Of a DNA stretch of 64,000 bases, positions 23,001 through 33,376 are shown one piece after another. The stretch comes from Romanomermis culicivorax (Eukaryota; Nematoda; Enoplea; Mermithida; Mermithidae): positions 1,426,001 to 1,490,000 of the forward strand of contig CAWUHX010000024.1 in assembly GCA_963922205.1 (NCBI GenBank), in the 5' to 3' direction. Position 1 is the first letter of the stretch; each line of letters begins with the position of its first letter. The notes under the pieces were generated by a model that did not search any database, was not told the DNA's origin, and saw only the letters and a program-made list of their open reading frames with translations. Both the position numbers and the translations under genes were made by a program.

Positions 23001-25400
23001 TCCTGGCCTTCCCTAGTATAACTATTTAAGAAGTTATAGTTCAGCAAAGCGCTAGTTTCGTAGTCGCACTCCGCTCTCGAGTGCGGCCATGCCAAATGAT
23101 AAGCCAATGGCATAAATTTACAGATGACCTCTAACTCCGCAAAGTTTCGCTCATCTAACATACCTGAAATTTTTGCCAAGTTTGGCGTATAAAAATTGGT
23201 CTTGTAGGCCTGTCTATGACCTTCGATACCCACTGGGTAGTGGTTGTTTGCGGAAAACACCTCTTCAGGTATTTGATCGGGCTTCCCGGCCTGTTGCCAG
23301 TATAGCTTGGCGTTTTCGTATAAAGTCAAAGAAATTTTCCCGTCTAAATCCCAGTAGGTTCCACCTGACTTGAGATTTTCCAGGATATCTTTTGAAATAT
23401 TAACCCAGTCTGGTATCTGGACGTCCTGGATTTCGTCGGGATCACTATCTGTAGTGTATCCATCGTCCTTCATCGGTTTGTTATCTCTTGGGAGCAGTGG
23501 ATAGAAGCCACTTGGCAGCTGAACTCCCTGAGGACGAACTGGATTACACTCCGTGGGCGCGGTATAATAACCTGTGTTATTTCCCTGCATCTGTACAGCC
23601 CAACGGTTATACATTTCACACTTCATCATGTGATAGACCATATTCGGCTGTACCTGATCGGTTTCCATGACTGGGGTACCTAGCCCCATTTCTCTATTCA
23701 CGTTGCCCGGAATCATTAGGTATTGTTGATAAAAATGTAGGGCAACGGTGTTGATCTGTTTGGGATCCACCTTGTCATGGTCGAAAATCTGCATTTGCAT
23801 AAGCAGTTGATCGGCCATGCCATAGTGAATGGCAGCAAACATGACCAATAAGGAGTAGTATGCGTCTAGAGCGGCGTACCTAAGCTCTTCCGGCAATATA
23901 CCCCTTTTGGCAAACCGATCACGGTTCGCCTTTAATGAAAAGTCATACTGGTAGGGGCCCACGTCTATCAGGTAGAATTCCGTGAATAGTCCCTTTAACC
24001 GAAAGGTTTCGGGACAGATACCTGTCTGAAAGCATTTTTTCTCCAGGTTTACTCCTACCATGGTTAGAGCGAAACGGTCTAAATCAAAGTATCGACCCTT
24101 GGTCTTTCTAAGAAATTCCCGTAAGGGGACAGTTTTGTCCCTGTCCTTATTGTCTCGCCCTGCACCACATACGTTATAGATACTTACCAGGTCCTCCAAC
24201 ACGGAATATCCGGCGAAGAGCATGTCGGAGTTCAAGAAGTCGTGGAGGCTGGTCCACTCTTTGAGCATCATCGACGTCGTATCAATAACGTAGGTTTGAC
24301 CATTCGTTAGCGCCAAGCTGACATATCGGGCAAACTGCTTTCCCATTGGATTGTCGACCTCTCTTGTTTTAAACAAGGCGGCAACCTTATCCTCGTTGAC
24401 TTTTTCAACATCGAAGCCACAAACTGGTTGTCCTCTGAAGATTGATACTTCTCGGATAAAATGGAGTGTCTGGCTGACTTTCCCGATGTCTACCAATTTT
24501 GGTTCCTTGGGATTAGCCGGCCAGTACCCAAATGTGGCTTTAAACCACTGATCCAGTTCATGGATTCGTACGGCCCTTTTGACGTTATAATCTAAACATA
24601 AGATACTATTAATTTTAGTGTTTATTCCCCTTTTCTCAGCGCATTTTCGGGTCTATACTACACCAGCACCACAACACCAAGCGGGTTAAGTTTCGCAGAA
24701 AATAATTTTAGTGCAGGTTGTTAGGTGAGCCACTGATATACAAACATTGAGCTGGTAGGCAACTAACACCTTACCAAATCTTACCCTTGCTACCTCTATA
24801 TGTTGGGGAGGGTAGACCTGATCCGATTGTCCACCACTTGATCGGACACCAATCTCTGACCAGCTGCTTGAGCGACCAACTACGCTCCATTTATGGCGCT
24901 GTATTTACAATTTTTATAGCGCTCGAGATTGATAATTTTTTATGAATTTGATATCAAAAAAGTGATATGATTTGATTTGATTTGAAAATAAATAATTTTT
25001 GATAAAATTCTTTTTTTTGATGATAAAACTTTAAAACGGGCTGAACCCAAGGTTCTAGGTTTCCCTTGAATCGTATAGCTCTCGGTGGTATCAGGTATAT
25101 TTCCAAGTTGGAAATTCCCTGCTTGGCTTCGAGCTTCCGCTTCTCAGTACTCCCATTTTTTGTTCCCTCTAAGTTCTAACCTCGTCTGCCCTTTGGGGCG
25201 CCGAGCTGGTCTTCCAGTGACTTCTGGGCATTACCTGCGGTTTCCAAGAATATTTGATAAAAATAAGTTCGAAACTTACCGTCGATGAAGAAAAAACGAT
25301 TATCTTGGCGGTGCTGGGCCCTGCCATATTCGACGTGGCGCTCTGTGTGCGACCACTCGCGCGTCGGAGCTTGTTGGCGGTTCTGCGCGCCTTTTCCCAT
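20063..25400 (-). CDS. Element B ORF3: spliced env-position gene for a DEDDy 3'-5' exonuclease-like protein
   Basis: Exon 1 runs from ATG 25400 to 25280, the intron from 25279 (GTAAGT) to 24592 (TTTAG), and exon 2 from 24591 leftwards; both sides are phase 1. Exon 2 is open to a TGA at 20279-20281, and coding-like sequence continues in frame to TAA at 20063. The domain at about 24420-23830 has all DEDDy motifs: CGFDVE (Asp at 24412, Glu at 24406), [10 protein letters not shown] (Asp at 24193) and YAALD (Tyr at 23878, Asp at 23866). It resembles Werner/RNase D/MUT-7-type exonucleases. A ~420-residue unrecognised region follows, then a Pro/Thr/Gln linker, an acidic run ([11 protein letters not shown]), a Lys/Glu/Gln coiled-coil-like stretch, a basic cluster ([13 protein letters not shown]), short TSKSQTR repeats, a conserved helical domain (about 21240-20700) and an RG-rich tail. 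No signal peptide or membrane segment is seen, so it is not an envelope protein. Function unknown. Confidence 0.82.
24592..25279 (-). other. Element B ORF3 intron (688 bp)
   Basis: Donor GTAAGT and acceptor ATGTTTAG on the minus strand, phase 1. Element A has the counterpart at 36873-36283 (591 bp). Genomic-length RNA must keep the intron, so its persistence implies that only a subgenomic RNA is spliced, as with retroviral downstream genes. Confidence 0.75.
25280..25400 (-). other. Element B ORF3 exon 1 and splice donor
   Basis: 121 nt with the only suitable ATG for ORF3. It ends ...RFFFID plus one G, then GTAAGTTTCG. Element A has the same arrangement at 37039-36874 (ending SFFME plus one G, then GTAAGT). 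Shared donor, phase and end motif argue for a real exon. Upstream, TATAAATT lies some 40-50 nt before the ATG and may be an internal promoter; alternatively, an upstream splice from the 5' leader joins here. Confidence 0.75.
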
Positions 25401-25821
25401 TTCTTTTCGCTTCGAAATGTTTTTCTTTTTCGAATAAATTTATAAATTTTAAAAATTTTGAACGCTGAAAAAGTTTAATATAGCAATTCTGCTAATTTCC
25501 TTTTTATCGCGGTTCGGGGAATATTTTACTTCTTCCTTCCGATGGAAGTTTAGAATTCAGATAAACGGGGGCAGCTATAGTTTGATTTTAGAAAAAATGA
25601 AAAATTTGAAAATTAATTTTTTGGAAAAAATGTCGGAAATATTTTGGGTTGTCACTTTGGTCTAAAATTCCGAAGAATTTTTCCCAAAGTCTGAAATAAA
25701 TATGAAAAATTTACAAAATTAATACGAATAATACATAAACGCGATAAATATTACAAATTAATACATTTTTAATTAAAATTAGTACCTACGCGCGCGAGAT
25801 ATATACACAAAATAAAAAAAA
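25401..25821 (-). other. Element B spacer between integrase and ORF3 exon 1
   Basis: 421 bp, AT-rich, with no supported frame. It would hold any internal promoter or acceptor for the ORF3 transcript. Confidence 0.45.
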
Positions 25822-26112
25822 TCAGTGCGAGATCGCGCATAGATTCGCCTTGAGCGAATTTCCAAATGATTTCATTTGGTTTGGCGCTCCAGTCGTAACT
25901 GTTTGTGCCATATTGGAAAGTGACGTATTTTCGTCACGTGGCGCGTCCTGATTGGCTCGCGCTATTCGCGGCAAGACCCTAATGGTCTCGTAACGAAAAT
26001 GTTTCAACCTGCTGATTGAAACAGTTTGGCGATTTAGCGGGTTGTCCCAATGTACAATTGTGACAACGTTCTCCGCTTCTCGCGAAATGTCCGTAACTAT
26101 GAACGGACCGGA
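25822..26112 (-). pseudogene. Integrase C-terminal GPY/F segment beyond the TGA of element B pol
   Basis: 97 codons remain open directly after the TGA, in the same frame. They start SGPFIVTD and hold VSISRLKHF further on, the usual pattern of the gypsy integrase C-terminal module. It is therefore true integrase sequence, cut off by one stop. It could be reached only by stop readthrough. Confidence 0.8.
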
Positions 26113-29100
26113 TCATGGTAGTCCTAATTTTTTCTGTTTGTCTACTTTGAGCAGAACCCAGTCCTTTTCTTTAAATCCATTTTGCTTGGACTTTTTATCG
26201 AAGTATTTCTTCAATTTTTCGGCAGCACTCTGGATATTTTTAGCAATATCCTCGTAAAGGTTGACTAAATGATTGGTCAACACGAATTTGTATGCCTCTG
26301 CATTGCTGTCCGGCATTACAATATCATATGCTTTCGATAAGTTTAACCCGAAGGTTGCCTCATGACCTCTAAGCAATGAAAATGGGGATTGCCCCGTGGC
26401 TGCATGTGGTGTGGCATTATATGCGAACGCCACGGCTCTCAAGTATCTCGGCCAATTATCCTTTTCCTCAATGGCCACCTTTCTGAGCTGTTTAATGAGT
26501 GTCTGATTGAACCTTTCTACCATACCATTTCCTTGTGGATGGTAGGCTGTTGTAAAAATTTTCTGACACTCTAGTAACTTGCAGATCTCTTTCATCAGAT
26601 CTGAGGTAAAACAACCTCCTCTATCGCTGAGTAGTCTCCGTGGAGTCCCGTGCCTGAATACAATAGCTTGTAGAAAAGTATCTACAACGGTGCTAGCTGA
26701 CTGATCCGGGATCAGTTCAGCTTCAACCCACTTTGTAAAATAGTCTTGAAAGACTATGACATACGGTCTCTTCTCACTGAGTGGAGAAATACCCACGATA
26801 TCCACTGATACTATGTCAAAAGGACCTTGTGGAATAATTGGTATCAGTGGCGGAATTTCCGTGTTTCCCTGATTAGCCATTTGACAAACTGGACAAAACT
26901 TAATCCAGTGCCTGACATCCTTTTCAATTCCAGGCCACCAGGACCGTTTTTTAATCATAGCAAGGGTCCTTTTGAACCCCTGATGAGTCATCATTACGGC
27001 ACCGTGGTACTGGTGCAAAGTATTGTCCCTAAGGCAGGATGGGACGACCACTTGATCGTCCGACCCCTGTCCGGCTTCCCGGTATAACACTTCATTTTGG
27101 ATATAAAATCCACTGTGATACTTGGTTGTCCCATTTGGACCCAATCTATCAAAGTATGGTCGTAGTACCTCATCTTTTCTCTGCAAGAGGGCCATGAGAT
27201 CATCTCTAATTAACCCTTTTGGCAATTCATCTTCTTTGGGGTCTGCCAAAGTAAACTCTGGTTCTTTTTCTGGGTATAACCAGGTTACTCTTTTTTCCTT
27301 ACCTTTGTCCTGGTTTCCCCTACTTACCTTTTCGTTGACCTGATTGCCATCAGGCTGGATCTGAGCCTGATTACTCTTCTCCGCTTCTTTCGCCATGCTC
27401 CTTGTAGTTACGGCATTCACCAAGTCTGCAGGCGAGTTTGATTCTGGATCACCCTCAGAATCTTCTGGATAAATCTGGGTGAATCTCGGACTCGTATCAG
27501 TCTTCTGATTCTTCTTACCTTTTGGCTCCGGATATAACGGAGTACCGTCTTCAGGATTCCGATCTGTCAGAATTCTGAATCTCTTTACCAAATTGAGATG
27601 CTTTTTCTCAATTAGCTGTGCCTCCAGATCTTTCAGATTTTCGGACTCTCGTTTATCCTTTGAGAACATGTGTTCCCATTTTTGCGGTATCTTTTCCGCT
27701 TGATCGTCTGGTTCATCCATCCTGGACAAAAAGTCTGCCATGGCATTTTGTTTTCCAGGCACATACTCTAGTTTATGGTTAAACTGAGAGATGAATGAGT
27801 ACCATCTCTTCAACTTACCATTGGTCATGGCATTGACCTTCATTGACAACAAAGGTTTGTGATCAGTTCTTATGATCACTTTATGACCTACTAAGTAGTG
27901 CTTGTATAACTTCAAGCCATACACTATTGCCAAGCACTCCCTTTCCGTGGCTGACCACTTTTTCTCATCCGCTTTTAAAATTCTGCTATTATAAGCAATT
28001 ACCCAGCGGTCTGACTTGGTCTCCTGGTAAAGGACTGCTCCTAGTGCCGTTCCGCTGGCATCTGTCTGAAGGACAAAGTCCGCAGACCCATCCAAAACCG
28101 GATACCTAAGGAATGGCACTGACAATAGTGCTTCTTTCAGGCTCCTAAAAGCCTGATGGTGAACCTCCGTGATTTCCCAAACACAGTTCTTCCCAGTTAA
28201 TTTATACAATGGTTCAGCATGTTTAGCCAAACCCCGTATGAACTTTTTACACCACTGCAACATACCTAAAAACCTTTGCAGTTTACGTTTAGATTCTGGG
28301 AATGGGAAATCATTAATAGCTTTGACCTTTTTCGGATCTGGGGAAACTCCATCCGAATTTAAGATATGTCCTAAAAAATGAACTCTCTCAGGCAGGAATT
28401 CACACTTCTGCGGCTTCAAGGTCAAATTGGCCTTTCTTAGAGCTTGCAGGACTAGCTCTAGATTAACTAGGTGTTCCTCAAACGTATTTGCGAACACAAT
28501 TATATCGTCTATATAGACTAGATAGATTTTCCAAACATATGGATGCAAAACTCTTTCCATCATATGCTGGAATTCCGCTTGCGCATTCTTAAGGCCAAAG
28601 GGCATGACTTTAAATTGATAAAGCCCTTCTTGGCATATGAAAGCAGTTTTTTCTTTGCTTTCTTCATCCATTGGCACTTGCCAATATCCTGATTTGAGAT
28701 CTAAGGTAGTATAAAATTTGGCTTTACCTAAACAGTCTAGATAGTCATCCATTCTAGGAATGGGATACTTATCATCCTTGGTAACATCATTTATACCCCT
28801 AAAGTCCACTACTGGTCGCTTGGTACCATCCTTTTTACCTACAAGGAATAACGGAGCTGCCCAAGGCGACTTTGATGGCTCAATTACACCCTTTTTGAGC
28901 ATATCTTGCACATGCTCACGAACATGTGGCTGTAAATTAATAGCAGTCCTGTGGTACCTTTTTGCCACAGGTGCTGCATCCCCTGTATTTATTTTACAGG
29001 TCAGATAGGGTGTAGTAGTTGGAGGATCATTGGGCAAGCTGAACACGTCTCTATATCTTGCGAGACATCGTAGAGCCTGTTCCAATTGCTCTGATGGTAT

Positions 29101-32100
29101 ATTGGATTTAGCCAGCATATTGTACAAAGCTTCCTTGAATGCTTTCTCATCCGATTGAGGAGCTTCAGGTCTAGCTTGAACTGCACAAGTTTGCAGCTTC
29201 TCCAGATCCTCAACTACTTTCCCCTTGAGTTGATCTTGGTTATCAGTATCACACAACACTGAATTAGTATGGCCAATTATTTGATTTCTTTTCAAATGGC
29301 ATCCTGATCCTGTGTTGTTGGATATCATAACAACAAAATCATCTTTTGTACCATCTACTATGGTACTATCAATGTGGAACCTTTCTTCGTTCTCTTCAGA
29401 CTCTATTATGATTCCATTAAGGCGATTTTCGCCTACCTTATCCCAAAGTTTTGCCCTCAGAAGTATATCAGTACCACTTGGTAAGTAAATGGGATTCACA
29501 CTCACCACTGGCACCGAAACCTTTAGCAGGCAAATCTTTGGCTGGTATTGGTCGGCGGCGCTCATCGTGGACTCCGCGGCGCTCGTGGTCATGACCTCTC
29601 CACAATTCGATTGGGGCTGGTCCGGTGTCACGTATATCCGTTGTTGACGGTTGTTGAGCGTCATCGTCCTATTCCTGAAATCTATTATGGCTCCTACCTG
29701 AGGATGAGCCAAAAAGTCTGTTCCTACAATAACATTTTCACCTGCTTCAGGAATTACAATTGCTTTTACGGGGAACTGTCCACACAATGTGTCCATCCTA
29801 AATTGGATATACCCATGGGCTTGGACTGTCTTACCGTTGGCTACAGTGACATTTAATATCCTGGGATATTCAGTATAATCTGGGCCCAAAGTTTCTTTCA
29901 GAAACTTAGCCGACATGACAGTGCACTGAGCTCCTGTGTCAATTAAGGCCATTGTCTTACAACCTCCTATAACAACCTCAATGTGGAATGGGGCTGTTCT
30001 GGGGTACGTATCCAGCAAATGTTGTTCCTGAGGACTAGCTGGTGTGCCTCTCCTTATTACTTGTACTGATGGTACTATAGGTTGTGGTGCAATTGCATTC
30101 ATTTGCACAATGCTACCTAATACAACATTTGGGCAATTCACTCTCTGGTTTACTTCACCTGAAGGACTCATTTGAGATTGCCTTGCAACCATAACACTCG
30201 AATAATCCTTCTGAGGTGGCTGATTTGTGAATTGACCCTGCTGAAGAGTCTGAGTCGGTCCCATAATAGCCTGAGGCGGCTGAGGTTGCTGTAATGCAGC
30301 TTGTTGTTGATATTGCTGCATCTGTTGGAACTGCTTCTGCAGCTCCTTCTGTTTTTTAAACTCCAGAAATTCATTATAATCTGAATTCTGTTGGTAACTC
30401 TCGTGGCTATCCTGATAACCTGAATAGCCTACATTATACGCACCTCTACCTCTGCTATTATAGTTGGCATTTGGGTAACCTCCTCTACCTCTATAGTTAC
30501 CTCTAGCAAAAGTGTTAAAGCCTCCCCTGTTGAAGCTAGGGAAGCTGGCTCTGCCTCTGCTCCTGCGCTCGGACAATACTCTCAATGTCCTGCAGTCTGC
30601 AGTATTATGTGTTATGTTCTTGTGGAACTCACACCATGGCTTTGTCGGATCTCGGGAAACTTGACCTCCCTGACTGGTACTAGGTATGGCCACATCAGAC
30701 CGATTTTCCATTTGCCTGTTATCAACCTTTTGCTGGAGCTGGTCGAACCTTTCGACCAGTTGTACCATCTCTTTAGAGAGTTTCAATAGAAGAGATTCTT
30801 TCTTACCTTTCTCGGTCTGAGCCCTAGGGGCTTCCCGAACTGGAATCTCTTCTATCTCAGGAGAATCACTCCTTGACCTCTGGGTTTGGGCCTGTACCTG
30901 ATTACCTACAGTTTGATATGGTTGCCGAAACCTTTGCCTCTGGCCTTGTTGATATCCTTCTGACTGGTTCCTAGCAACTACGGCAATTTCAGGATCATGC
31001 CCACTAGGCATACCTACTTCATTAATTACAATAGGATCCTGTTGTGTACCCTTAGGTCCATATCTCTGGAAGGCATTCCTATATCTACGTTCAATGTCAT
31101 GAACTTCAACTGCTAGATCATACCAAGTTCTAAAGGTATGTTTTGAATTCTTAAGTTCAGACTGGAACGTGGGGTCACTCTTATATATGAAGGTGTCAAT
31201 GATCAGTCTCTGTTTAGACTGATAGTCCAAATCACCTTTAACTAGTTCCACTAATATACTGACCCTTTTCAAGAACTCTACGGCCTGTTCATTGGGTCTT
31301 TGTTGGATCTCAAATAACTCCCTGGTTAACATTTCCAGGTTACATTCAGGTGCAAAGACATTAATGATGGCTCTCCTGGCCTCCCTATAGGTCATGTTGT
31401 CTCCTGCAACAGCCTTCGGTCTACCTTTAGAAAGCCTCAGCAGTGCTTCATTCTTAGCTGATTCGGGTGTATCCCTACGGAATTCCCCTTCAAGTGCTGT
31501 TAAGAAGCTAAGCACCTGCTGATTTACCATACCCTCATCTAAAAGTTTGGGTAACACACCTTTAACGATATTCCTGACTACAATTTCTTGTGCCAAATTA
31601 TTTGATGGCACTTCCCTCTGATCGTAAGCTGCTGTTAATACTGGATCAAGATCAGAGTTCAGAGATTGCAGCATAACTCTATTTGGATCTCGTTGAGGTG
31701 GTACACCTCCTTGATATGATGGCATATTGTCTTTGTCAAACCTGTAATCCCTATATGGGAAACATGCCAATTGATCTGGTCTAAGGGTATTTGGATCAAC
31801 TATATTTCCTCTACCATCATAGACCACTCTAGTTAAAGTTGGATGCTGCGAAGCTATCTGATTTTGATTCCTGAAGTCTGCTGATTGCTCAGCTCCTTCG
31901 AATCGAAGATCTCTAGCTGGACCTCTCCAACTTTTGGGCTCAAAGTTAAGCCTTTGCCCTTCATCAATATCAGGCCTATTACTAGGCCCTGCGCCTGCAC
32001 TCATTTCAGCAGCGAGACGGTTGTCTCTTTCTGCACCCCTATTACATGGTCTAACCTGTCTATCCGGCTCCTGTCGGCGCCTGTCGGCTTCCCTTTTATT

Positions 32101-32658
32101 GTCCTCTGTGGCGGCATTCGCGATTATATCGAACAAGGCTTCGACGGTCCCTTTCAATTCGCGTAGCTGCGTCGCCAACTCTTGATTGGACATCTCGGGA
32201 GCTCTTTCCTGCGGTTGGAATCGCTCTTGTTCCTGGGGAATCCTCTCTAATCGTTGATCGATTTCGGGGTCCCTTTCTTCCAAATTTGGTCGAATTTCGG
32301 GCGTAACGACGTCCCTTTTTGGTCCTGCTAATTCGACCTTTGGCGGCGGTGACCTTTTGAAATTTCGCTGCGGCGGTCCATCGGGGTCTGGGTTCGGATT
32401 CGCCGGGCCTGCCTCCTGCGGATCGATGGCAATCGCTGGTGGTCGGTCAATTGGTACGCCTGCATCTTGAGGCGTAAAATGCATTGCATTTTGCTGCAAT
32501 GGTTGAACCCTCATGGGAGTTTGATCTGGGATCACTGGGTCCGGAGCAGCATGCCGTTGCTGATCTCCGTCTCCCAAATTGACTAGATTCCCAGCACTCG
32601 CCACTCTGGGTGGTGATCTATGTAAAGTATTACCTCTCGGTATCCTTTCATCAGGCAT
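25822..32658 (-). CDS. Element B Gag-Pol polyprotein (Gag, protease, RT, RNase H, integrase), with late in-frame TGA
   Basis: ATG 32658 opens 2181 codons to TGA at 26113-26115; coding-like sequence then continues in frame to 25822. In order: a Pro/Arg/Gln-rich N-terminus; a capsid-like helical region (about residues 330-530); a zinc knuckle of type C-x2-H-x4-H-x4-C (about 672-685); Gly/Arg- and Gln-rich stretches; an aspartic protease (LIDTGAQ, Asp 907); RT with [18 protein letters not shown] and YIDD (1382-1385); RNase H with [15 protein letters not shown] and [12 protein letters not shown]; integrase with a zinc-binding HHCC region ([13 protein letters not shown]...CPVCQ) and a catalytic core ([22 protein letters not shown]), so D, D and E are present. 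The TGA falls at the start of the GPY/F segment (SGPF follows), at a position that is usually aromatic in relatives. Gag and Pol share one frame with no shift. Confidence 0.95.
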
Positions 32659-32735
32659 TTTGAAACCTGCTAACTTTCGATAGTAGCCTGGAGGATTTTC
32701 TTTTCTCCTAGTCTGACTACGAAGTTCCGTGGTAA

Positions 32736-32752
32736 GGAGTTAAAAGCCACCA
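32736..32752 (-). promoter_or_regulatory. Element B candidate tRNA primer-binding site
   Basis: Read on the minus strand, two bases after the 5' LTR comes TGGTGGCTTTTAACTCC. A site starting TGG, complementary to the CCA end of a tRNA, right after the LTR is expected for minus-strand priming. I cannot say which tRNA. Confidence 0.55.
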
Positions 32753-32754
32753 CT

Positions 32755-33372
32755 TGTTGTGCAGGTCTTTCCTTAAGAGGCGTAAGAAAAGATTGGGTCT
32801 GAACTGACCTGTTAGAACTGATCCCTTGGCTAAGCCTCGGTGATAGTGCAACAGTCCGGTTATCCCCAGACCTACAACAACAAAGATAAACCTAACTCTA
32901 AAGAACGGGGCCTTACCAAGGACCTCCGCAGTCTCCTAGATGAGACAAGGAATCCCCTCAGGGACAAACTTACTTGGGTATAACCCTTAAAGGGTTTCAC
33001 AAAGCTTACCTGGTGTAAGCCGGCGCCTGGGCCTCTGGCCCTCCGCCTTCGTCGTTCGATAATAAATCCTAAATAATAAATAACAAATATGTAAATCAAT
33101 AACTCCGACGAAATATTTAAAAATGTGGATAAACCACAGTTGAAATTTATGCAAAACAAAGACGACTTGCTGGGAATTATATTTGGGGACGCCAGCAATA
33201 ATAACAAAACTATAATAAAAACGAAATATAGTGAAGAATGATTTTTCACTATCATTTTTGGTCTCTCTTTGGCGCTCCACTTCTATGCAAATGTCTGCGC
33301 CGCTGGTCGTCCCTTTCTTCGATTTGCATGGCGATTTCCCCACACGAATTGGCATCAACAGGGTGCCCAACA
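32755..33372 (-). repeat. Element B 5' LTR (618 bp)
   Basis: Same ends as the left copy. Differences from it: A for G in the AAAGARCGGGG word, C for T in TCTYTCTTTGG, and C for T in GATTTCYCCAC. It is followed by the TGCG duplication. As the upstream LTR it should hold the promoter of the genomic RNA. Confidence 0.95.
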
Positions 33373-33376
33373 TGCG
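33373..33376. repeat. Element B target-site duplication, right copy (TGCG)
   Basis: Directly follows the LTR end and matches 18724-18727. Element A sequence resumes at 33377. Confidence 0.85.

Larger units (their letters stand above)
18728..33372 (-). mobile_element. Element B: young, near-complete Ty3/gypsy LTR retrotransposon with exonuclease-type third ORF (14,645 bp)
   Basis: Two 618-bp LTRs (18728-19345 and 32755-33372) are identical except at three positions and have TG...CA ends. The 4-bp duplication TGCG flanks the element (18724-18727 and 33373-33376). On the minus strand the order is 5' LTR, primer-binding site, a Gag-PR-RT-RH-IN frame of 2181 codons, then a spliced third ORF in the env position, and the 3' LTR. 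It lies inside the homologous third ORF of element A. The LTR similarity shows recent insertion. Two in-frame TGA codons near the ends of the two large ORFs are the only visible defects. Confidence 0.95.

Noticed and set aside
20279-24496. Calling ORF3 an envelope protein because of its position after pol
   Set aside because: No signal peptide, no transmembrane segment, no fusion-type or furin-like features; the N-terminal domain is exonuclease-like and the rest is charged and low-complexity.
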